This document shows positions 16,946-26,410 of a stretch of 64,000 nt of DNA, piece after piece. Position 1 is the stretch's first letter. Every line of letters begins with the position of its first letter. This DNA comes from Pedobacter sandarakinus (GTDB lineage Bacteria > Bacteroidota > Bacteroidia > Sphingobacteriales > Sphingobacteriaceae), in NCBI RefSeq assembly GCF_026240095.1, contig NZ_JAPIVG010000005.1, positions 186,001 through 250,000 of the forward strand, read 5' to 3'. The notes beneath the pieces were generated by a model, which saw only the letters and a program-made list of their open reading frames with translations, was not told the DNA's origin and searched no databases. The position numbers were made by a program, and so were the translations under genes.

Positions 16946-18910
16946 ATGGAAAATTTATCGATCAAGGAAAAATTATCAGGAGGTTATTGTAATAGTCTAT
17001 CACACTATGCCCGGTTTCCAACCCGCGAGGTTAACATTGGCGATATCGCTTTAGGGGGTAATAACCCAATCCGGATACAATCCATGACGACTACCGACAC
17101 CATGAACACAATTGCAACGGTAGAGCAAACGATCCGTATGGTTGAATCTGGCTGCGATTATGTACGCATCACTGCTCCAAGTATTAAGGAAGCGGAGAAC
17201 TTAGCGGCAATAAAAAAAGAGCTCCGCAAACGCGGTTACGAAGTTCCTCTTATTGCTGATATTCACTTCACGCCAAACGCCGCTGAGCTGGCTGCCAGGA
17301 TTGTTGAAAAAGTACGTGTTAACCCTGGTAATTATGCTGATAAAAAGAAATTCGAGAGTTTAAACTATACTCAAGAAGCCTATAATGCGGAATTAGAACG
17401 AATTAACAAGAAGTTCATCCCACTGGTGAAAATCTGTAAGGAGTATGGCACAGCAATGCGTATTGGTACCAATCACGGTTCACTTTCTGATCGGATTATG
17501 AGCCATTATGGCGATACACCTAGAGGAATGGTAGAGTCTGCAATGGAATTTATACGTATGTGCGAGGCCGAGAACTATTACAACTTGGTTATCTCCATGA
17601 AAGCCAGCAATACCCAGGTAATGGTGCAAGCCTATAGATTATTGGTAGAAACCATGGTTAAAGAAGGGATGAATTATCCTTTGCACCTTGGCGTCACTGA
17701 GGCTGGAGATGGCGAGGATGGTCGGATTAAGTCGGCAGTTGGGATTGGTACTTTACTGGAAGATGGGTTAGGCGATACCATCCGCGTATCTTTAACTGAA
17801 GATCCTGAATTTGAGGCGCCAGTGGCCAAAGCACTGGCAGATCGTTATGCGACAAGAAAGCAAAGCGCAATATCGCCGAGTGAACCAGCACTTTCTAGTA
17901 GCGGCTTTCCTGCAACCTATTCGCCTTACGCCTATGCCCGCAGGGCTACCCAAACCGTTCAACACATTGGAGGCCACAACCATCCAGTTGTTATGATAGA
18001 TGTATCCAGAGAAAACCTGAAAGACCCTTATTTTTTAAGTGCTATTGGTTATAACTACAGTGCCGGTTTAGATAAATACAACCTTGCCGATCAGGCCTGC
18101 GATATCGCTTTTCTAGGCGATAACTTGCCATCATTTTCATTTCCGGGGAACTTAAAGCAGGTTTCCAACTATCAAACCTGGCTTAAGCTTAAGGATAGAA
18201 ATAATTGTCACCCGCTATTTAACCTTGAGGATTTTCTTAAAAGTGATACTCGGGATGAATTTCTAAACTTTGTGACCATAGATGCAAAACAATTCGATCA
18301 GCTCAAAACGATGTCGATAGATCGGGTAGTGTTGATTCTAGAAACGAGTGAAGAACATGGAATGGCCGAGCAGAGAGCGTTTTTTACGTTTTTACAAGCC
18401 AATCGTTTAGAGGTTCCAGTCATAATTAAACGGAGTTACAAAGACCTAGATGCCGACCATCTAATGCTATTTGCTGCAACAGACCTTGGGGCACTACTTA
18501 CTGACGGTTTCGGCGACGGTGTTTGGATCGATTCACCAGATCATCAACTCGGCTTAATAAATGCTACAAGCTTTGGTATTTTGCAAGCTACCCGAACCAG
18601 AATCAGCAAAACTGAATACATTTCTTGTCCCAGTTGTGGCAGAACGCTGTTCGATTTGCAGGAGACCACCCAACTTATCAGGTCGCGAACAGATCATTTA
18701 AAAGGCCTTAAAATTGGTATTATGGGCTGTATTGTAAATGGTCCGGGCGAAATGGCCGACGCCGATTACGGTTATGTGGGCACTGGCCCAGATAAAATTA
18801 CCCTTTACCGCGGACAAGAAGTAGTTAAAAAGAATGTTACTACTGCCTTTGCATTAGATGAACTGATTGAAATTATAAAAGGTGACGGAAATTGGGTAGA
18901 GAAAGTATAG
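16946..18910 (+). CDS. ispG: 4-hydroxy-3-methylbut-2-en-1-yl diphosphate synthase
   Basis: 654 residues, the long IspG form with a middle insertion (about residues 290-530) seen in Bacteroidetes, Chlamydiae and plants; the short form is about 360-400. It performs the penultimate MEP-pathway step to isoprenoids, converting MEcPP to HMBPP. The N-terminal TIM barrel has IRIQSMTTTDT, LIADIHFTPN and KVRVNPGNYADK. The [4Fe-4S] cysteines are in ISCPSCGRTLFDL and MGCIVNGPGEMADADYGYVG. The start ATG at 16946 is directly downstream of a TATCTTTG element. Confidence 0.95.
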   Translation: MENLSIKEKLSGGYCNSLSHYARFPTREVNIGDIALGGNNPIRIQSMTTTDTMNTIATVEQTIRMVESGCDYVRITAPSIKEAENLAAIKKELRKRGYEVPLIADIHFTPNAAELAARIVEKVRVNPGNYADKKKFESLNYTQEAYNAELERINKKFIPLVKICKEYGTAMRIGTNHGSLSDRIMSHYGDTPRGMVESAMEFIRMCEAENYYNLVISMKASNTQVMVQAYRLLVETMVKEGMNYPLHLGVTEAGDGEDGRIKSAVGIGTLLEDGLGDTIRVSLTEDPEFEAPVAKALADRYATRKQSAISPSEPALSSSGFPATYSPYAYARRATQTVQHIGGHNHPVVMIDVSRENLKDPYFLSAIGYNYSAGLDKYNLADQACDIAFLGDNLPSFSFPGNLKQVSNYQTWLKLKDRNNCHPLFNLEDFLKSDTRDEFLNFVTIDAKQFDQLKTMSIDRVVLILETSEEHGMAEQRAFFTFLQANRLEVPVIIKRSYKDLDADHLMLFAATDLGALLTDGFGDGVWIDSPDHQLGLINATSFGILQATRTRISKTEYISCPSCGRTLFDLQETTQLIRSRTDHLKGLKIGIMGCIVNGPGEMADADYGYVGTGPDKITLYRGQEVVKKNVTTAFALDELIEIIKGDGNWVEKV

Positions 18911-18967
18911 GCCATCACCAGGCTGTTCTTCCTCAAAATAAAATAATGGACATAATAATCTGCCTAC

Positions 18968-19792
18968 TTATTCTTCCATAAATAACAAACATTTTTCGCA
19001 ATTTCTAAATAGCGCAGGGGGTAGCGTTTCGCGTTCAAAGGGATGCGTTGCACCATAAACATGGTTAGCGCCTTCTATTTTTACCAATCTGCTACCGGGG
19101 CAAGCATCTGCCAACAGTTGTGCGTTTTCGAAAGGTACGTTCACATCTTCATCACCTTGCACTATTAACCATGGGATATTGATGCGCCTGGCGCTTTCCA
19201 GGATATCCAAAGTCTTCCTATTTTCCTCGAAATCTTCAAGCAGAGATACATTTAGCGGCATCTGCTCTTTTGTTCTCGCATTGGTTACATGTATTTTTCC
19301 TGTTTTTTTCCAATCGGCTTCCTGCTCCTTCTTCCAAAGGCTATTAAAACTCGAAATGGCACTCCAGGTAATCAGTTTACTAATCCTAAGATCGTTTGCG
19401 GCAGCAATAACTGCCAAGCCACCGCCCCTGCTGTGCCCAATTAAATTTATTTCAACATCCCTGCCATAAGACTTTTCAATAAAATCAAGTATGGCGTTTA
19501 CATCGTAAAGTTCTTTTGAAATGGTGTTGTTTGCAAACGTTTCCAAATCTGTTACATCGCCAGGCTCACTAATTTTTACGCCGCTATGGGAAAGGTTAAA
19601 CTTAATATACCGATATCCGTTGCTGGCAAAATAACGGGCCACCATATTATGCGTACCCCAATCCTTAAACCCCTTAAACCCATGGATAAAAAGTACGATA
19701 GGCGTATTTGGGTTCATCTTGTCAAAAGTAATGTCTCCTAAAATTAGTTTCCCATCCGCACCATTAAGGCTAAATTCGCTTTGTGTAATCAT
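18968..19792 (-). CDS. Alpha/beta hydrolase
   Basis: 274 residues of alpha/beta hydrolase fold. The oxyanion segment is LFIHGFKGFKDWGTHN, the nucleophile elbow is GHSRGGG (Ser), and the likely acid and base are in IVQGDEDVNVPFE (Asp) and GANHVYGATHPF (His). This pattern is typical of the serine hydrolases of the dienelactone/acylamino-peptidase group. The substrate is unknown and no signal peptide is seen. It is convergent with ispG across 57 bp. Confidence 0.85.
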   Translation of the reverse strand: MITQSEFSLNGADGKLILGDITFDKMNPNTPIVLFIHGFKGFKDWGTHNMVARYFASNGYRYIKFNLSHSGVKISEPGDVTDLETFANNTISKELYDVNAILDFIEKSYGRDVEINLIGHSRGGGLAVIAAANDLRISKLITWSAISSFNSLWKKEQEADWKKTGKIHVTNARTKEQMPLNVSLLEDFEENRKTLDILESARRINIPWLIVQGDEDVNVPFENAQLLADACPGSRLVKIEGANHVYGATHPFERETLPPALFRNCEKCLLFMEE

Positions 19793-19960
19793 ATTTTTTT
19801 AACAATCAATCGTGTATAGTGTTTGTTTTAATGTGCGTAAACGTGCAAGATGCCCAAGTTCATAAACAATTCAGTTATGTCTTGTATTGCCTTCTGCCAC
19901 GCAGTTTTTACCGTTGCTACTTAAGCAGGTTAACAAAGTTTAAAAGATGATATTGCCGCC

Positions 19961-20356
19961 TTATTTTCTTCGGCAATAATACCATGCCCAGGCAATTAAC
20001 ATCAATTGAATTGGTATTCTCACCCAAGCCACAAATGCAGTCACCATTACTTTGCCCAACATATACGGCGCCATTTTTATCATGTAAATATGTGCTGGCA
20101 AGAACGCAATCAGCATTAAAATGATTAAGATAGCTGCTACTTGTCTTGTTCTCGAGAACAGCAATAGCAAGCCCAATGCAATCTCAATTACCCCAGATAA
20201 TACAATTAACATGTTATGGTAAGGCAACCATGGAGGCATAATGCCGTCGTAAAAAGCAGTTGATATAAAATGATTTATGCCTGCAGCTACATAAAAAAGT
20301 CCGTAAATCCAGATTGATATTTTATACCAGAAGGTATTTTCTAGGGTGATTTTCAT
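19961..20356 (-). CDS. DoxX family membrane protein
   Basis: 131 residues with four membrane helices. WIYGLFYVAAGINHF resembles the first helix of DoxX/DoxD-like proteins, and GVIEIALGLLLLFSRTRQVA the second and its loop. DoxX proteins are associated with thiosulfate:quinone oxidoreductase or redox stress in some organisms, but no partner is adjacent here. It is the only gene between the hydrolase and the divergent hemA. Confidence 0.8.
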   Translation of the reverse strand: MKITLENTFWYKISIWIYGLFYVAAGINHFISTAFYDGIMPPWLPYHNMLIVLSGVIEIALGLLLLFSRTRQVAAILIILMLIAFLPAHIYMIKMAPYMLGKVMVTAFVAWVRIPIQLMLIAWAWYYCRRK

Positions 20357-20401
20357 TATTTAAAACCGTTCTAAATTAGCGTATATTACAGATTAATGAC
20401 G

Positions 20402-20429
20402 TTGACATCCCCCAACCATGTTACTTTTG
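20402..20429 (+). promoter_or_regulatory. Putative hemA promoter
   Basis: TTG at 20402 and TACTTTTG at 20422-20429 (a TAnnTTTG match) with a 17-bp spacer, slightly shorter than the usual 19-21. The -7 box ends 29 bp before the TTG start codon. Confidence 0.5.
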
Positions 20430-20458
20430 TATCCCGATAATAGTTAATAACGGAGCAA

Positions 20459-21685
20459 TTGGAATATTTAAAAGTAATAGCTTTTACGCATCACCACATC
20501 GATCTAAAATCTTTAGGCAAATTAGTTATTTGCGATCAGAGTTTAGATAGCAGATTGAAGAACATTCAAACTGAGCTTCCGGTTAGCGAGATTTTCTATA
20601 TCGGCACCTGTAACCGCGTAGAGTTTGTATTTCTTACTAAAGAAAAAACTGATAAAGCCTTCGTAACCCGTTTTCTTACTGTTCTAGATATGGGCTTACC
20701 GCCAGAGTTTATGGAGCGGTTTCTCGATAATGTAACCGTTTACGAGAATGAGGAAGCGTTCAATCATCTTTTAAGAACATCCTGCTCTTTAGAAAGCCTG
20801 GTAGTTGGCGAAAAGGAAATTTTGGCACAAATTCGTAAAGCTTACGAAAATTGCCGCGATGCAGGTTTTACCGGCGATTACATGCGCATGATCATGGATC
20901 GTGTGGTGAAGACAGCTAAGGAAGTTTACACCCACACCAATATTTCTAAAAATCCGGTCTCTGTTGTATCATTGGCTTATCGCAAGCTTAAAGAATTAAA
21001 TATGTGTGGCAACTCTCGCATCCTAATCATCGGTGCCGGAGAAACCAATCAAAATATTGCGAAATACCTTAACAAACATAGATACTCCAACTTTTCTATC
21101 TTTAACCGTACCCTTTCTAAGGCAGAGAGTTTGGCGGAAGAGTTAAACGGGAAAGCCTATCCACTGTCGGCATTAGAAAATTTCTCTCAAGGCTTCGATG
21201 TCATTATTACCTGTACTGGTGCTACCGAGGCCATTATTACCGAGGCACTGTACGCTAAATTGCTAAATGGCGATTCAGGTAAGAAAGTAATTGTCGATTT
21301 GGCCATTCCAAACGATGTTGCCCCAGCGGTTATCCACAATAACCTTGTTCACTACATTGAGGTAGAATCGTTAAAAGAAGTTGCTCGTAAAAATATTCAG
21401 GAACGATACAGCGAACTCGTACATGCCGAAGAAATTATTAGCGCCAACATCATCGAGTTTTTTACCGTTTTAAAGCAACGCCGCATTGAGCTTGCTATGC
21501 AAGAAGTGCCTCGCAAAATCAAGGAGATAAAAAACACAGCCTTGAATGGTGTTTTTGCAGATGAGATTAGCCAAATGGATGAAAACTCGAGAGAAGTATT
21601 AGAACGAGTAATGAATTACATGGAGAAAAAATACATCAGTGTTCCCATGATTATGGCGAAAGAAATTCTGGTTAAGCAATCTTAA
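20459..21685 (+). CDS. hemA: Glutamyl-tRNA reductase
   Basis: 408 residues. It reduces glutamyl-tRNA-Glu to glutamate-1-semialdehyde, the first committed step of C5 heme synthesis. The catalytic cysteine C51 is in IGTCNRVEFVF. The S-L-E-S-L-V-V-G-E-K-E-I-L-A-Q-I segment and NADPH motif IIGAGETNQNIA are present, and the C-terminal helical dimerisation region runs to the end. The start is a TTG (20459) preceded by GGAG, and no closer ATG fits the conserved N-terminus (LKVIAFTHHHIDL). A weak start may limit synthesis at the pathway entry. It opens the heme cluster. Confidence 0.95.
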   Translation: MEYLKVIAFTHHHIDLKSLGKLVICDQSLDSRLKNIQTELPVSEIFYIGTCNRVEFVFLTKEKTDKAFVTRFLTVLDMGLPPEFMERFLDNVTVYENEEAFNHLLRTSCSLESLVVGEKEILAQIRKAYENCRDAGFTGDYMRMIMDRVVKTAKEVYTHTNISKNPVSVVSLAYRKLKELNMCGNSRILIIGAGETNQNIAKYLNKHRYSNFSIFNRTLSKAESLAEELNGKAYPLSALENFSQGFDVIITCTGATEAIITEALYAKLLNGDSGKKVIVDLAIPNDVAPAVIHNNLVHYIEVESLKEVARKNIQERYSELVHAEEIISANIIEFFTVLKQRRIELAMQEVPRKIKEIKNTALNGVFADEISQMDENSREVLERVMNYMEKKYISVPMIMAKEILVKQS

Positions 21686-21769
21686 GCTTCCTTCAGACAT
21701 TTCGTTATTTACCCGTAAACCTATATCTTTTTTTGGAAAAGCAGTTTTCTTTGCTTTTAGGGTTGTTTC

Positions 21770-21862
21770 AGTCCCGCTTTCCATTACAATCTTTTTGCGG
21801 GTGTTTTTGCCCAACTTCCAAGATAACTACTCCAAAAAGTATTTCCATTTCAATCGGGTTTA
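21770..21862 (-). repeat. Dispersed palindromic element, copy 2
   Basis: It is read in reverse. AGTCCCGCTTTCC and CAATCTTTTTG form one end; CAAAAAGTATTTCC and AATCGGGTTTA form the other. CTTTTTG and CAAAAAG pair at the stem base. The rest of the 360-bp gap between hemA and hemC (21686-22045) shows no gene, only AT-rich sequence and the hemC -7 box. Confidence 0.8.
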
Positions 21863-22018
21863 TACAGTTCTGCCACTGCCTGTTTGTTTAAAGCAGGTTG
21901 GCTAGATAGTGCCAATTCTCTACTGCAGAATAATATAAAAGTGTAAACCAAGCCCTAACCATTGTGTAACCTCACTGTCGCATTTTTAAACAATTTACAA
22001 GATAAAGCTGTATTTAGT

Positions 22019-22026
22019 TAGATTTG
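22019..22026 (+). promoter_or_regulatory. Bacteroidetes -7 element TAGATTTG before hemC
   Basis: Exact TAnnTTTG match ending 19 bp before the GTG start; no good -33 TTG at standard spacing. Confidence 0.4.
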
Positions 22027-22045
22027 TAAATCATTAAATAGAGCA

Positions 22046-23626
22046 GTGAAGAAATTAACTATTGGAACACGCGGGAGCGAACTTGCATTATGGCAAGCTA
22101 ATCACATTAAAGATGAATTGGCTGTAATTGGTATTGAGGCAGAGATTAAAATCATCAAAACCCAAGGCGATAAAATTCTCAATTTACGGTTAGATAAACT
22201 CGAAGGAAAAGGATTTTTCACGAAAGAGTTAGAAGAGGAACTTTTAGGTGGTACTATAGATTTGGCCGTACATTGTTTAAAAGATTTGCCAACCACGCAT
22301 CCAACAGGTCTAACCATAGCGGCCATTCCTCCACGGGAAGAAGCCACTGAATACCTGCTCATATTAAAAGACTGTGTTGATGTTTCCCAAAAGTTATCCT
22401 TAAAAAAGGGTGCTATGGTAGGTACTTCGTCTAACAGAAGAAAAGCCCAGCTCTTAGGCTTGCGTAGCGATTTAGAAATCGAAGATCTACGTGGAAACGT
22501 GCCTACACGCATTCAAAAGCTTAGAGATGAAGACTATGATGCCATTATGCTTGCTAAAGCTGGTATCAAGCGTTTAGGCTTAGATGTTAGCGAATTCCAT
22601 GTAGAAGAATTATCGCCTACAGAATTTGTTCCGGCGCCGGCGCAAGGTGCTTTGGCCATACAAATTCGAGAAAACGACCAGGCCCTTTTCGATGCTTTGC
22701 AAAAACTACACGATCCTGCAACTGCAGAAGAGGTAGGTGTAGAACGTAAAGTTTTAAATTTGTTCGAAGGCGGCTGCCATATGCCATTGGGTTGTTACTG
22801 CCAAAATGAAGATGGCTTGTTCGAGGTTTGGACTTCTAAAGCAGAAACTGCAGAAGATTTCCCGGAAAGGTTATTTCTACGCTCGGACACTACAGTAGGT
22901 TTAGCAGAAAAAATTGTAGCCAAATTTAGTAAAGAGCGTAAAAAACCAGCTAAAGTGTTTATCTCCAGAGAAATTGGTGCGCACAGTTATTTTCGTAAGG
23001 CGCTAGAAAGTAATGGAATAGAAATAGAAGGTAGATCTTTAATCCGTACGTTTCCAATTGTTACGGTTTTAGATCAGTTTATATTAAAAAATGTCGATTG
23101 GATTTTCTTTAGCAGCAGAAATAGTGTTGACTATTTTTTTAATTTGAAGCCTCAATTGCCTAAGAAAACCAAATTTGGAGTAGTGGGTAGGGGTTCTGAA
23201 GATGCGTTGCGCAAACATGGTCATTTTGCAGATTTTGTTGGCGAAAGCGGCGACATTGCAGAGGTGGCGGCAGATTTTGCTCAACTCGTATCTGGTAAGA
23301 ACGTACTTTTCCCTCGGGCACAAGATTCTCTACAATCTATTCAAAAAGGTTTACCTGCCGATGCAAAAGTGATCGATCTGCCAATCTATGAAACGGTAAT
23401 CGAAGAGAACATCGATCAGAGCTATGCCGATGTGCTTATTTTCACCAGCCCGTCTAATGTAGATGCTTATTTTGCCGATAACTTATTAACTCCTGGTCAG
23501 CAGGTGATAGCGATAGGCAACTCTACGGGTAAGAAATTTGAAGAAATGGGCGTAAAGTATGCTTTGCCATATTCTCCAGATGAGATTGGCTTGTCAGAAG
23601 CGGTGTTTGGGATAGAGATTAAGTAG
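22046..23626 (+). CDS. hemC: Fused porphobilinogen deaminase / uroporphyrinogen-III synthase
   Basis: 526 residues. Residues 1 to about 300 are HemC, which joins four porphobilinogens into hydroxymethylbilane. It has TIGTRGSELALWQ at the N-terminus, the arginines of GTSSNRRKAQLL (127-138), and the dipyrromethane-cofactor cysteine C244 in EGGCHMPLG. Residues about 305 to 526 look like HemD, which cyclises the product: ISREIGAHSYFRKALESNGI, then DWIFFSSRNSVDYFF, ADVLIFTSPSNVDAYF and VIAIGNSTGKKFEEMG. A single-domain HemC is about 310 residues, so this is a fusion of consecutive steps. The start is a GTG at 22046. Confidence 0.93.
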   Translation: MKKLTIGTRGSELALWQANHIKDELAVIGIEAEIKIIKTQGDKILNLRLDKLEGKGFFTKELEEELLGGTIDLAVHCLKDLPTTHPTGLTIAAIPPREEATEYLLILKDCVDVSQKLSLKKGAMVGTSSNRRKAQLLGLRSDLEIEDLRGNVPTRIQKLRDEDYDAIMLAKAGIKRLGLDVSEFHVEELSPTEFVPAPAQGALAIQIRENDQALFDALQKLHDPATAEEVGVERKVLNLFEGGCHMPLGCYCQNEDGLFEVWTSKAETAEDFPERLFLRSDTTVGLAEKIVAKFSKERKKPAKVFISREIGAHSYFRKALESNGIEIEGRSLIRTFPIVTVLDQFILKNVDWIFFSSRNSVDYFFNLKPQLPKKTKFGVVGRGSEDALRKHGHFADFVGESGDIAEVAADFAQLVSGKNVLFPRAQDSLQSIQKGLPADAKVIDLPIYETVIEENIDQSYADVLIFTSPSNVDAYFADNLLTPGQQVIAIGNSTGKKFEEMGVKYALPYSPDEIGLSEAVFGIEIK

Positions 23627-23756
23627 AGGCGGGGGAGATATAGCATTAAGGCAAAGGGAAGCAACCTAAAGGCAAGAAACCCAACAATGCGGTCATTGAA
23701 AGGTTCGAAACGTTATGATTTGCCTATGTAACTTATCTTGCACTTAAGGTTCAACC

Positions 23757-23885
23757 TTAAACCCGATTGAAGAGAAAAGCCTTTTTTGTTATCCTGACAG
23801 CCAATTATCACGATGTTGCTCACCGCACAAAACGAGAATTGTAGGATGGCAGAAACTAAAAAAGCTTGCAACGGAAAGCGGGACT
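23757..23885 (+). repeat. Dispersed palindromic element, copy 3
   Basis: Left end TTAAACCCGATTGAAG then GAAAAGCCTTTTTTG; right end AACGGAAAGCGGGACT. The centre is longer than in other copies and partly self-complementary. It lies in the 344-bp gap between hemC and hemB (23627-23970), which has no other recognisable content. Confidence 0.8.
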
Positions 23886-23970
23886 ACAGTGGCCGATAAA
23901 TTACTGCAACTGCTTTTCGAGAAAATAAAAATCAAGTTTCGATACTTGGTACTAAATAGATAATAAAAAG

Positions 23971-24939
23971 ATGTTACACCGTCCGAGAAGATTAAGGAAA
24001 AACCCGTTGGTTAGAGAGATGGTAGCCGAAACCCGACTATCGAAAGATATGTTTGTATACCCGTATTTTGTAGTACCTGGAACAAACGTTACGCATGCGA
24101 TTGATGCAATGCCTGGTGTAAACCACTATTCGGTTGATACTTTAGTTAAGGATGTTGAGGCCGGAATGAGGAAAGGCTTGAATAAAATTATGCTTTTTGG
24201 CGTGGGCGATGAAAAATCTGCTGAAGCAAAATCTGCCTACCACGACCATTCGTTAGTACCAACTGCGGTAAGGGAATTGAAAAAGCAATTCGGTGATGAT
24301 TTGTATGTGGTTACAGATGTTTGCGTTTGTTCTTACACTACACATGGTCATTGTGGCATTCTGGAAAATGATTATGTTGACAATGATAAAACCGTTGATG
24401 TTATTGCAAAGATGGCTTTGGCACATGCACAAGCTGGAGCTGATATGTTTGCGCCATCGGATATGATGGATGGCAGAATTGAAGCTATGCGTAAACTTCT
24501 AGATGAAAACGGTTTCGTTAATGCTGCTATTATGAGCCACGCCACGAAGTTTGCTTCCGCTTATTATGGGCCGTTTAGAGAAGCTGCAGACTGTGCGCCA
24601 AGTAAAGGCGATAGAAAAGCATATCAAATGGATTTCAGAAACCCTTTGGAAGCCCTGCGGGAGGCTAAATTAGACGAGCATGAAGGTGCAGATGTTTTGA
24701 TGGTGAAGCCTGGTTTAGCATATCTGGATATTATTCAGCGTTTAAAACAGGATACCAATTTACCAATCGCTGTTTACAATGTTTCGGGCGAATATTCTAT
24801 GGTTAAAGCAGCAGCCGAACGTGGATGGATTGACGAACAAAAAGTGGTTATGGAAACCATGCACGCTTTTGCAAGGGCCGGCGCCAGTATCATTACCACA
24901 TACCACATTAAAGATATTTTAAATAACAATTGGATGTAA
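23971..24939 (+). CDS. hemB: Porphobilinogen synthase (ALA dehydratase)
   Basis: 322 residues. It condenses two 5-aminolevulinate molecules into porphobilinogen. The two Schiff-base lysines are K193 (MSHATKFASAYYG) and K246 (LMVKPGLAYLD). The metal loop DVCVCSYTTHGHCG carries three cysteines (C118, C120, C128), which indicates the zinc-dependent class rather than the Mg-only type. The N-terminal arm RPRRLRKNPLVREMV is typical. It follows hemC after a repeat-filled gap and precedes hemL by about 86 bp. Confidence 0.96.
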   Translation: MLHRPRRLRKNPLVREMVAETRLSKDMFVYPYFVVPGTNVTHAIDAMPGVNHYSVDTLVKDVEAGMRKGLNKIMLFGVGDEKSAEAKSAYHDHSLVPTAVRELKKQFGDDLYVVTDVCVCSYTTHGHCGILENDYVDNDKTVDVIAKMALAHAQAGADMFAPSDMMDGRIEAMRKLLDENGFVNAAIMSHATKFASAYYGPFREAADCAPSKGDRKAYQMDFRNPLEALREAKLDEHEGADVLMVKPGLAYLDIIQRLKQDTNLPIAVYNVSGEYSMVKAAAERGWIDEQKVVMETMHAFARAGASIITTYHIKDILNNNWM

Positions 24940-24942
24940 TAA

Positions 24943-25018
24943 AGGTGTGAGGTAAAAGGTATAAGGCGAAAGGTACAGATCTACGCCCTAAACCCTACGC
25001 CTCTAAACCCTAAACCTT
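24943..25018. repeat. Low-complexity intergenic hairpin
   Basis: A purine-rich left half (AAGGTGTGAGGTAAAAGG, GGCGAAAGG) faces a pyrimidine-rich right half (CCCTAAACCCTACGCC, CCCTAAACCTT), forming a loose stem. The same kind of sequence is inserted in the TPP riboswitch at about 6430-6490 and in degenerate form at 45485-45530. Confidence 0.5.
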
Positions 25019-25025
25019 GATAAAA

Positions 25026-26396
25026 ATGTTAGATCAATTAAAGAAAATGTTTTCAGGCAATGAGGCTGAAATTCCTGTAAATACTGGGAGTAAGCCCGAT
25101 ATTTCGAGGGTAAAGTCTGCCGAACTATACGAAAAATCAAAAACGTATTTCCCGGGTGGTGTAAATTCGCCAGTAAGGGCTTTTAAATCTGTCTACGGTA
25201 CGCCATTATTTATTGAAAAGGGTGATGGCTGCTACATTTGGGATGCTGATGGAAACCAATTTATTGATTTCTGTGGAAGTTGGGGTCCGCTTATTTTAGG
25301 CCATAACAATTCTAAGATTAGAGATAAAGTTACCCAAGTAATGCAGAACGGAATGAGCTTTGGCGCACCAACAGCTTTGGAAAATGAACTTGCGGAGCTA
25401 ATCATCAAGAATAATCGTTTTGTAGAAAAAATTCGTTTTACAAGTTCTGGAACGGAAGCGGTAATGTCGGCAATTCGTTTAGCCAGGGGTTTTACGGGTC
25501 GTGATAAGATTATTAAATTTGAAGGTTGTTACCATGGACATAGTGATTCGCTTTTAGTAAAGGCGGGTTCGGGTTTGGTTACTTTTGGTGAAACTTCCTC
25601 GGCTGGTGTTCCGAAATCATTTGCTGAAGAAACTGTCGTTATTCCACTAAATGACAGGAATGCAATTGAGGCGGCTTTCACACAGTTTAAAGACCAGGTG
25701 GCTGCGGTAATTATAGAAGGGATTCCTGCTAACAATGGACTGATTTTACAGGATGAAGAATATATCAAATTTCTAAGAAAAATTACTAAGGATAATGGCG
25801 CACTTTTAATCTTTGATGAGGTAATTACTGGCTTTAGAGTAGGTTTCGAAGGTGCGGCGGCCTATTATGGTATTACTCCCGATATTGTTACCTATGGAAA
25901 AATTATTGGTGGTGGTTTGCCTGTAGGTATGTACGGTGCCAGGGCGGAAATTATGGCTTACGTTTCTCCAGATGGTGGTGTTTACCAGGCGGGTACTTTA
26001 TCTGGAAACCCGGTTGCCATGGCAGCAGGGATTGCTACGTTAACTGAACTTAGCAAATCTGGTTTCTATAAAGAGTTGAACCAGAAAACACAAGATTTTG
26101 TGGCTAGCATTCAGCGTTTTGCCACGGCCAGAAATTACAAGTTTAAGGTATTTACCGTAGGTTCTATTTTTTGGTTTGCTTTTACAGATAAGGGTAAAAT
26201 TCAATGTGCTGATGATATTGATGCTGCTAGTATGGAGAAGTTTAAGGTGATGCATCGCGAATTGCTAAACCGGGGTATTTATTTGGGTCCGTCGGGGTAC
26301 GAAGTTGGTTTTGTATCTGCAGCGCATACTAAAATTGAATTGGAGAAGGCGAAGAGAGCGATTTTTGAGGCGCTCGATTTGGTGTTTAAGAAATAG
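25026..26396 (+). CDS. hemL: Glutamate-1-semialdehyde 2,1-aminomutase
   Basis: 456 residues from the ATG at 25026; a TTG nine bases earlier is less likely. It converts glutamate-1-semialdehyde to 5-aminolevulinate using PLP. Class-III aminotransferase features are FPGGVNSPVRAF, the SSGTEAVMSAIRLAR cofactor loop, IFDEVITGFR (PLP-ring aspartate) and the PLP lysine at residue 292 in TYGKIIGGG. It is about 25 residues longer at the N-terminus than the minimal family, with a short KKMFSGNE extension. It completes the 5-aminolevulinate branch with hemA. A tandem-repeat array follows. Confidence 0.95.
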   Translation: MLDQLKKMFSGNEAEIPVNTGSKPDISRVKSAELYEKSKTYFPGGVNSPVRAFKSVYGTPLFIEKGDGCYIWDADGNQFIDFCGSWGPLILGHNNSKIRDKVTQVMQNGMSFGAPTALENELAELIIKNNRFVEKIRFTSSGTEAVMSAIRLARGFTGRDKIIKFEGCYHGHSDSLLVKAGSGLVTFGETSSAGVPKSFAEETVVIPLNDRNAIEAAFTQFKDQVAAVIIEGIPANNGLILQDEEYIKFLRKITKDNGALLIFDEVITGFRVGFEGAAAYYGITPDIVTYGKIIGGGLPVGMYGARAEIMAYVSPDGGVYQAGTLSGNPVAMAAGIATLTELSKSGFYKELNQKTQDFVASIQRFATARNYKFKVFTVGSIFWFAFTDKGKIQCADDIDAASMEKFKVMHRELLNRGIYLGPSGYEVGFVSAAHTKIELEKAKRAIFEALDLVFKK

Positions 26397-26410
26397 TTTC
26401 GACAAGTAGT

